From NCBI GenBank assembly GCA_031178805.1, contig JAPSIJ010000119.1, forward strand, positions 1-6,881: 6,881 bases of DNA, given 5' to 3'. How positions within the stretch are numbered: the stretch's first letter is position 1; every line of letters begins with the position of its first letter. The notes below the pieces were generated by a model. It was not told the origin of the DNA, ran no database searches, and saw nothing but the letters and a program-made list of their open reading frames with translations. Position numbers and translations under genes: made by a program. The DNA comes from Cellulomonas sp. GTDB lineage: Bacteria; Actinomycetota; Actinomycetes; Actinomycetales; Cellulomonadaceae. This document shows, one piece after another, positions 1 to 4,710 of this stretch.

Positions 1-1260
1 GCCGGGTTCCGCGCCGAGGACGAGGCGCTCGCCGCGCTGCTGCTGTCCGACGAGGCGCGCGCCGCGATGTACGCCGCCGAGCTCACCGGCCGCGGCGCCC
101 GCCGCGCCGCCCGCGCCGAGGCCGCCGCCACGCCCCCGCGGGAGGTGCGGCGGATCGGCATCGTCGGCGCCGGGTTGATGGCCGCCCAGCTCGCCGTGCT
201 GCTCGGCACCCGGCTGGACGTGCCGGTGGCCATGCGCGAGGTGGACGAGGAGCGTGCCGCCGCCGGCCGGGACCGGGTGCGCGACCTCGCCACCCAGGCC
301 GCGGCGCGGGGCCGGCTGACCGAGGACGCCGCCCGCCGGCTGGTCGAGCGGGTGACCGTCGGCACCGACCTCGCCGCCCTGGCCGACGCCGACCTGGTGA
401 TCGAGGCCGTCACGGAGGTGCTGGACGTCAAGCGCGCCGTGCTCGCCGAGCTGGAGACCCTGGTGCGGCCGGACTGCGTGCTCGCCACCAACACCTCCGC
501 CCTGTCCGTCACCGCGATGGCCGCGGGCCTGGCGCACCCGGAGCGCGTCGTCGGCCTGCACTTCTTCAACCCCGTGGCGCAGATGCCGCTGGTCGAGGTC
601 GTGGCCACCGCCGACTCCGACGCCACGGCGCTCGCCACCGGCGTGGACGTGGCCCGGCGGGCCGGCAAGACGGTCGTGCGGACCACCGACCGGCCCGGGT
701 TCGTGGTGAACCGGGTGCTGCTGCGGATGCTCGCCGACGTGCTGGGCGCGGTCGAGGACGGTACGCCCGTCGAGGTCGCCGACGCCGCGCTGCGGCCGCT
801 CGGCCTGCCGATGAGCCCGTTCGCGCTGCTGCAGCTCGTCGGCCTGCCGGTCGCCCGGCACGTGCTGGTCACCCTGCACGACGAGCTCGGTCCGCGGTAC
901 CCGCGCTCCCCCGGGCTCGACCGGCTCGTCGAGGAGGGCCGCACGGTGGCCCGGCCGGGGCCGTCGGGGCTCGGCGAGGTGGACCCGGCGATCCAGGACG
1001 TCTTCGGCGCCCCGGCCGGCGGCGACGGCGCCGCGGTGCTGGAGCGGGTGGCGCGGGGCCTGGCCGAGGAGATCGGGCTGCTGCTGGACGAGGGCGTCGT
1101 CGCCGACGCCGGCCAGGTGGACCTCGCGATGCTGCTCGGCGCCGGCTGGCCTGCGCACCTGGGCGGGATCTGCCCCTACCTGGACCGAGCGGGCTGGTCG
1201 GAGCGGGTGCTGGGCCGCCGGCTGCTGCCGCCGGGCGTCGCCGACGTGCCGGCTCAGTAG
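1..1260 (+). CDS. fadB: Fused enoyl-CoA hydratase/3-hydroxyacyl-CoA dehydrogenase, 3' part (start outside window)
   Basis: The reading frame is open from base 1. The first Met (codon 23) is not a credible start, because the residues before it (GFRAEDEALAALLLSDEAR) look like the linker joining the hydratase and dehydrogenase halves of actinobacterial FadB-like proteins. The visible part oxidises 3-hydroxyacyl-CoA to 3-ketoacyl-CoA with NAD in cytosolic beta-oxidation. The Rossmann glycine motif GIVGAGLMAAQ is at codons 53-63, with GAGLMA in place of the common GxGxMG, as usual in this subgroup. The catalytic set is visible: Ser in TNTSAL (codon 166), His in GLHFFNPV (codon 187), Glu twelve residues later (codon 199), and Asn in RPGFVVNR (codon 237). 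The C-terminal domain carries a GAGWPAHLGGICPYLD motif and ends naturally at TAG 1258-1260. The hydratase half is inferred, not seen. No beta-oxidation partner gene is visible in the window, and the gene converges on pflA with overlapping 3' ends. Confidence 0.88.
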   Translation, partial: AGFRAEDEALAALLLSDEARAAMYAAELTGRGARRAARAEAAATPPREVRRIGIVGAGLMAAQLAVLLGTRLDVPVAMREVDEERAAAGRDRVRDLATQAAARGRLTEDAARRLVERVTVGTDLAALADADLVIEAVTEVLDVKRAVLAELETLVRPDCVLATNTSALSVTAMAAGLAHPERVVGLHFFNPVAQMPLVEVVATADSDATALATGVDVARRAGKTVVRTTDRPGFVVNRVLLRMLADVLGAVEDGTPVEVADAALRPLGLPMSPFALLQLVGLPVARHVLVTLHDELGPRYPRSPGLDRLVEEGRTVARPGPSGLGEVDPAIQDVFGAPAGGDGAAVLERVARGLAEEIGLLLDEGVVADAGQVDLAMLLGAGWPAHLGGICPYLDRAGWSERVLGRRLLPPGVADVPAQ

Positions 1261-2138
1261 ACCGTGAGCCCCCGGTCGCGGAACTGCTGCCGCACGCGCG
1301 CGACCAGCTCGGGGGCGGGCGGGCTGGTGTCCTCGAGCTCGTAGGTCATGCCGAGGCTCGCCCACTTGTCCCGGCCCATCTGGTGGAACGGCAGCACCTC
1401 GACCCGGCTGACGGTGCTCAGCGAGGCGACGTAGTCGGCGACCGCGTCCACGTTCTCCGGGGCGTCGGTCAGCCCCGGCACGAGCACGAACCGGATCCAG
1501 ATCTCGGTGCCGCTCGCGGCGACCCGGCGGCCGAAGTCGAGCGTCGGCTGCAGGTCCCGGCCGGTGGTCCGGCGGTAGGTCTCGGGGATGCCCGACTTCA
1601 CGTCGAGCAGCACCAGGTCGATGTCCGCGAGCATCTCGTCCGAGCAGTGCGCGCCGAGGTAGCCGGAGGTGTCGATCGCGGTGTGCACGCCGAGCTCCGT
1701 GGCGCCGCGCAGCAGCCGGGCGACGAACGCCGGCTGCATCAGCGGCTCGCCGCCGGAGATCGTCAGGCCGCCGCCCGTCACGGCGAACACCCCGGCGTAC
1801 CGCTCCACCCGGCGCAGCAGCTCGCTGGCCAGCACCGGCTCGCCGCGGCGCATCTCCATCGTGTCGGGATTGTGGCAGTACAGGCAGCGCAGCGGGCAGC
1901 CGGCGAGGAACGTGGTCAGGCGGGTGCCGGGGCCGTCGACCGCGGTGACGAGCTCCCAGGAGTGCAGCGAGCCGAGCTCGCCGGCCCGCATCTGCGCGAG
2001 CTTCTCGCTGCGCTGGGCGTCGCTCACCTCGAGGCCCGCCGTGCCCGCCGACGAGCGGTGGTGCGACCCGCCGACGACCGGCAGGCCGAGCTCGATCACC
2101 GGCGCGCCGACCTCGGCGACGATCGGGGTGCTGCTCAT
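1254..2138 (-). CDS. pflA: Pyruvate formate-lyase-activating enzyme (radical SAM)
   Basis: This cytosolic radical-SAM enzyme uses a [4Fe-4S] cluster, S-adenosylmethionine and an electron donor to abstract a hydrogen from the active-site glycine of PflB. The cluster motif CPLRCLYC (C-x3-C-x2-C) has Cys81, Cys85 and Cys88. The SAM-binding SGGEP is at 128-132 and LLDVK at 177-181. The C-terminal block LPFHQMGRDKW (249-259) matches the family's LPYH..G..KW region. The protein is 294 residues against 246 in E. coli; the excess is an N-terminal extension of about 50 residues before the conserved LHSWE...VDGPGTR. I keep the long start because AGGGAG lies six bases upstream of this ATG, whereas the internal Met50 has only a weak upstream GAGAAG. 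It is second in an operon with pflB, 91 bases downstream. Its TGA (1254-1256) lies inside the end of the convergent beta-oxidation gene. Confidence 0.95.
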   Translation of the reverse strand: MSSTPIVAEVGAPVIELGLPVVGGSHHRSSAGTAGLEVSDAQRSEKLAQMRAGELGSLHSWELVTAVDGPGTRLTTFLAGCPLRCLYCHNPDTMEMRRGEPVLASELLRRVERYAGVFAVTGGGLTISGGEPLMQPAFVARLLRGATELGVHTAIDTSGYLGAHCSDEMLADIDLVLLDVKSGIPETYRRTTGRDLQPTLDFGRRVAASGTEIWIRFVLVPGLTDAPENVDAVADYVASLSTVSRVEVLPFHQMGRDKWASLGMTYELEDTSPPAPELVARVRQQFRDRGLTVY

Positions 2139-2144
2139 GGGGGG

Positions 2145-2150
2145 CTCCCT
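2145..2150 (-). promoter_or_regulatory. Ribosome binding site of pflA
   Basis: The minus strand reads AGGGAG, then six bases, then ATG at 2138. This is a near-ideal Shine-Dalgarno spacing. It decides between the long start used here and the internal Met50, which has much weaker support. Confidence 0.75.
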
Positions 2151-2158
2151 GGTGGTGC

Positions 2159-2187
2159 GGGTGCGGGTGGAGCGGGGTGCTGCGGGG
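2159..2187 (+). other. G-quadruplex-type motif in the pflB-pflA gap
   Basis: Four G-runs occur on the plus strand: GGG 2159-2161, GGG 2165-2167, GGGG 2174-2177 and GGGG 2184-2187, with loops of 3, 6 and 6 bases. This fits the G3+N1-7 pattern. The G-rich strand is the template for pflBA transcription, so the mRNA carries the C-rich complement. Such motifs arise easily in GC-rich genomes, and folding is not shown. Confidence 0.35.
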
Positions 2188-2222
2188 CCGCCGCCCGCCG
2201 GGGTGCCCCGGCGGGCGGCGGC
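2187..2222 (-). terminator. Intercistronic stem-loop between pflB and pflA (attenuator or mRNA-stabilising hairpin)
   Basis: Arms 2187-2203 and 2206-2222 are perfect 17-base inverted complements around the two bases TG, so at least 16 GC-rich pairs can form in RNA. The stem starts seven bases after the pflB stop codon (2230-2232) and ends about 36 bases before the pflA Shine-Dalgarno. No U-tract follows, so a classical intrinsic terminator is not supported. Because pflA has no visible promoter of its own, I infer partial termination or protection of the pflB 3' end against exonucleases. Either would yield more PflB than the catalytic activase. The palindrome is seen directly; the role is inferred. 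Confidence 0.55.
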
Positions 2223-2229
2223 GTCGGGC

Positions 2230-4500
2230 TCAGAGCCCGCCGTGGAACGTCCGGGACAGCACGTCGAGCTGCTGCTCGCGCGTGAGGCGGACGAAGTTCA
2301 CGGCGTAGCCGGAGACCCGGATCGTCAGCTGCGGGTACTTCTCGGGGTGCTCCATGGCGTCCTCGAGGGTGTCCCGGTTCAGCACGTTGACGTTCAGGTG
2401 GTACCCGGAGGACACGTTGTACGCGTCCATCAGGCCGACCAGGTTCGTCACCTGCTCCTCCTTGGTGCGGCCGAGGCCCGAGGGCACGACCGTGGAGGTG
2501 AGCGAGATGCCGTCCATCGCCTCGGAGTACGGCAGCTTGGCCACCGACATCGCCGAGGCGAGCATGCCGTGCGAGTCGCGCCCGTTCATCGGGTTGGCGC
2601 CCGGGGCGAACGGCTCGCCGGCCCGGCGGCCGTCGGGGGTGTTGCCCGTGGCCTTGCCGTAGACGACGTTCGACGTGATGGTCAGCACCGACTGGGTGTG
2701 CAGCGAGTCGCGGTACGTCTTCTGGCGGCGGATCTTCGCCATGAACGACTTCACGATCGCCACGGCGATGTCGTCCGCGCGGTCGTCGTCGTTGCCGTAC
2801 GTCGGGAAGTCGCCCTCGACCACGTAGTCCGTGACCAGGCCGTCCTCGTCGCGCACCGGCGTGACCTTCGCGTACCTGATCGCCGACAGCGAGTCCGCCA
2901 CGACCGACAGGCCGGCGATGCCGCAGGCCATGGTGCGCAGGACGGTGCGGTCGTGCAGCGCCATCTCGAGCCGCTCGTAGGCGTACTTGTCGTGCATGTA
3001 GTGCACGCAGTTCAGGGCGTCCACGTACGTCTCGGCCAGCCAGTCGAGCAGCGTGTCGTACTTGGCGTAGACGTCGTCGTAGTCGAGCACGTCGCCCTCG
3101 ACGGGCGCGCTGACCGGGGCGACCTGCTTGCCGGTGATCTCGTCGCGGCCGCCGTTGATCGCGTACAGCAGGGCCTTGGCGATGTTCACGCGGGCGCCGA
3201 AGAACTGCATCTGCTTGCCGACCCGCATCGGGGACACGCAGCAGGCAATCGCCGCGTCGTCGCCCCACGAGGTGCGGATCAGGTCGTCCGACTCGTACTG
3301 GATCGCGGAGGTGTCGATCGAGACCTGCGCGCAGAACTTCTTGAAGCCCTCCGGCAGCCGGTTGCTCCACAGCACGGTCAGGTTCGGCTCCGGGGCCGGA
3401 CCGATGTTGTACAGCGTCTGCAGGAACCGGAACGAGGTCTTCGTGACCAGCGGCCGGCCGTCCTCGCCGATGCCGCCGATGGACTCGGTCACCCAGGTCG
3501 GGTCGCCCGAGAACAGCGCGTCGTACTCGGGGGTGCGCAGGAAGCGGACGATGCGCAGCTTGATGACGAAGTCGTCGATCAGCTCCTGCGCGAACTCCTC
3601 GGTGATCGCGCCGGAGGCCAGGTCGCGCTGCAGGTACACGTCGAGGAAGGTCGACGTGCGGCCCAGCGACATCGCCGCGCCGTTCTGCTCCTTCACGGCG
3701 CCCAGGTAGGCGAAGTACAGCCACTGCACGGCCTCGCGGGCCGTGGTCGCCGGGCGGGAGATGTCGTAGCCGTAGGAGGCCGCCATCTGCTTGAGCTCGG
3801 TGAGCGCGCGGATCTGCTCCGCGTTCTCCTCGCGGTCGCGGATGACGTCCTCGACCGAGCGCTCCATGTCCAGCTCGTGGCGCTCGAGGCGCTTGGCGGC
3901 GATCAGGGCGTCCACGCCGTACAGCGCGACGCGGCGGTAGTCGCCGATGATCCGGCCGCGGCCGTACGCGTCGGGCAGGCCGGTGATCAGGTGCGAGGAC
4001 CGGGCCGCCCGGACGTTCGGCGGGTACACGTCGAAGACGCCGTCGTTGTGCGTCTTGCGGTACGTGGTGAAGATCTTGGCGACCTCGGGGTCGACGTCGT
4101 AGCCGTAGGTCTCGAGGCTCTTCTCGACCATCCGCCAGCCGCCGTTGGGGATCATCGCGCGCTTGAGCGGGGCGTCGGTCTGCAGGCCGACGATCAGCTC
4201 GGCGTCCTGGTCGATGTAGCCGGCCGGGTGCGACACGATGGTCGACGGGGTGTGGTTGTCGATGTCGTACACGCCCTTGGCGCGCTCGGCGGGGAACATC
4301 TCGCTGAGCCGCGCCCAGATGCCGGCGGTGCGCTCCGTCGGCCCGGCCAGGAAGTCGGCCTCGCCCGTGTAGGGGGTGTAGTTGCGCTGGATGAAGTCGC
4401 GGACGTCGACCCCGTCGCACCAGGGTCCGGTGACGAAGCCCGCCCAGGCGCCGTCCGCCGTGGCGTCGGTGCCGGTCTGGGGTACTGCTGTGGTGGACAT
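2230..4500 (-). CDS. pflB: Formate C-acetyltransferase (pyruvate formate-lyase)
   Basis: This cytosolic glycyl-radical enzyme converts pyruvate and CoA to acetyl-CoA and formate in anaerobic mixed-acid metabolism. At 756 residues it is close to the roughly 760 of E. coli PflB, and it appears intact. The catalytic cysteine pair is Cys420-Cys421 in IACCVSPM, followed by the conserved GKQMQFFGAR. The radical glycine is Gly731 in RVSGYAVNF, near the C-terminus as expected. LPDAYGRGRIIGDYRR (175-190) matches the conserved substrate-site region. These features separate it from glycerol dehydratase-like and 2-ketobutyrate-type relatives only partly, but the close overall match and the adjacent pflA favour true PFL. 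The ATG start at 4500 has GAGGGAG seven bases upstream. It is first in the pflB-pflA operon; no formate channel gene (focA) is adjacent. Two palindromes upstream suggest regulated transcription. Confidence 0.97.
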   Translation of the reverse strand: MSTTAVPQTGTDATADGAWAGFVTGPWCDGVDVRDFIQRNYTPYTGEADFLAGPTERTAGIWARLSEMFPAERAKGVYDIDNHTPSTIVSHPAGYIDQDAELIVGLQTDAPLKRAMIPNGGWRMVEKSLETYGYDVDPEVAKIFTTYRKTHNDGVFDVYPPNVRAARSSHLITGLPDAYGRGRIIGDYRRVALYGVDALIAAKRLERHELDMERSVEDVIRDREENAEQIRALTELKQMAASYGYDISRPATTAREAVQWLYFAYLGAVKEQNGAAMSLGRTSTFLDVYLQRDLASGAITEEFAQELIDDFVIKLRIVRFLRTPEYDALFSGDPTWVTESIGGIGEDGRPLVTKTSFRFLQTLYNIGPAPEPNLTVLWSNRLPEGFKKFCAQVSIDTSAIQYESDDLIRTSWGDDAAIACCVSPMRVGKQMQFFGARVNIAKALLYAINGGRDEITGKQVAPVSAPVEGDVLDYDDVYAKYDTLLDWLAETYVDALNCVHYMHDKYAYERLEMALHDRTVLRTMACGIAGLSVVADSLSAIRYAKVTPVRDEDGLVTDYVVEGDFPTYGNDDDRADDIAVAIVKSFMAKIRRQKTYRDSLHTQSVLTITSNVVYGKATGNTPDGRRAGEPFAPGANPMNGRDSHGMLASAMSVAKLPYSEAMDGISLTSTVVPSGLGRTKEEQVTNLVGLMDAYNVSSGYHLNVNVLNRDTLEDAMEHPEKYPQLTIRVSGYAVNFVRLTREQQLDVLSRTFHGGL

Positions 4501-4507
4501 CTTGGAG

Positions 4508-4514
4508 CTCCCTC
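4508..4514 (-). promoter_or_regulatory. Ribosome binding site of pflB
   Basis: The minus strand reads GAGGGAG seven bases before the ATG at 4500. This is a strong Shine-Dalgarno that fixes the pflB start and fits high translation. Confidence 0.8.
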
Positions 4515-4529
4515 GCTGAGTGCGTCGTA

Positions 4530-4549
4530 CTCGTGACGCTATTCACGAG
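4530..4549. promoter_or_regulatory. Palindromic operator 1 upstream of pflB (CRP/FNR- or Rex-like)
   Basis: CTCGTGA (4530-4536) and TCACGAG (4543-4549) are perfect inverted repeats separated by six bases. The core CGTGA-N6-TCACG differs from the CRP-family consensus TGTGA-N6-TCACA only at the outer base of each half. Read on the minus strand, it also matches the Rex consensus TTGTGAA-N4-TTCACAA at 11 of 14 fixed positions. The site lies 30-49 bases upstream of the pflB ATG and overlaps the candidate -10, which is a position suited to repression. A simple 5'-leader hairpin is an alternative. The repeat is certain; the regulator is inferred. Confidence 0.6.
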
Positions 4550-4564
4550 GTCATGGGATGTCTT
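4536..4564 (-). promoter_or_regulatory. Candidate pflB promoter (weak)
   Basis: On the minus strand AAGACA (4559-4564, 4 of 6 to TTGACA) is followed after 17 bases by TAGCGT (4536-4541, 3 of 6 to TATAAT). Transcription would begin near 4528, giving a leader of about 28 bases that contains the Shine-Dalgarno. The matches are poor and other arrangements are possible. Confidence 0.25.
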
Positions 4565-4607
4565 GGGACCTACGGCCCGACGGCTCCGCGACCTGCACGG
4601 ACGGGCC

Positions 4608-4623
4608 CGTGACGCCGGTCACG
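4608..4623. promoter_or_regulatory. Palindromic operator 2 (same half-sites as operator 1)
   Basis: CGTGA (4608-4612) and TCACG (4619-4623) flank the six bases CGCCGG, exactly repeating the half-sites and spacing of the palindrome at 4532-4547. The two centres are 76 bp apart. Here the inner bases fit the CRP-type consensus better than Rex. It can also be read as a 6-bp stem, CGTGAC/GTCACG, with a 4-base loop, so a role as the 3' end of the dxs transcript cannot be excluded; no U-tract follows. A perfect 10-base palindrome, ACGGGCCCGT (4601-4610), overlaps its edge. Confidence 0.45.
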
Positions 4624-4662
4624 TCGCCCTCGACGCGGGCGCGGCGGGGCGCGGCCGGACGC

Positions 4663-4710
4663 GGCGCAGGGCTCGGCGCAGGGCTCGGCGCGGGGCTCGG
4701 CGCGGGGCTC
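4663..4710. repeat. Tandem repeat, four copies of a 12-bp unit, at the dxs stop codon
   Basis: The unit is GGCGCRGGGCTC. Copies at 4663 and 4675 carry A at the sixth base, and copies at 4687 and 4699 carry G. A degenerate fifth copy (9 of 12 matches) continues at 4711-4722 inside the dxs coding end. The array overlaps the dxs TGA (4709-4711) by two bases. The unit is a multiple of three, so changes in copy number would keep frame. It looks like a small expandable repeat. Confidence 0.85.

Noticed and set aside
1669..4536. Very long open frame (955 codons) on the plus strand antisense to pflA/pflB
   Set aside because: It covers the well-conserved pflB and pflA genes, and its translation is a low-complexity Arg/Val/His/Gly-rich product typical of the opposite strand of GC-rich coding DNA, with no recognisable domain.
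2135..4546. 803-codon open frame on the minus strand in another frame of pflB
   Set aside because: It is extremely Arg/Gly/Pro-rich with no family resemblance. The frame at 4500-2230 gives an unmistakable PflB with all catalytic motifs.
4596..4623. Classical intrinsic terminator for dxs
   Set aside because: Short GC stems exist (CACGG/CCGTG and CGTGAC/GTCACG), but no T-run follows on the minus strand. The half-site identity with the second palindrome favours an operator, so no separate terminator is called.
2230..4709. dxs and pfl as a shared pyruvate-metabolism operon
   Set aside because: They are co-directional, but 208 bases with apparent operators separate them and the pathways are unrelated. 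Adjacency alone does not support joint regulation.
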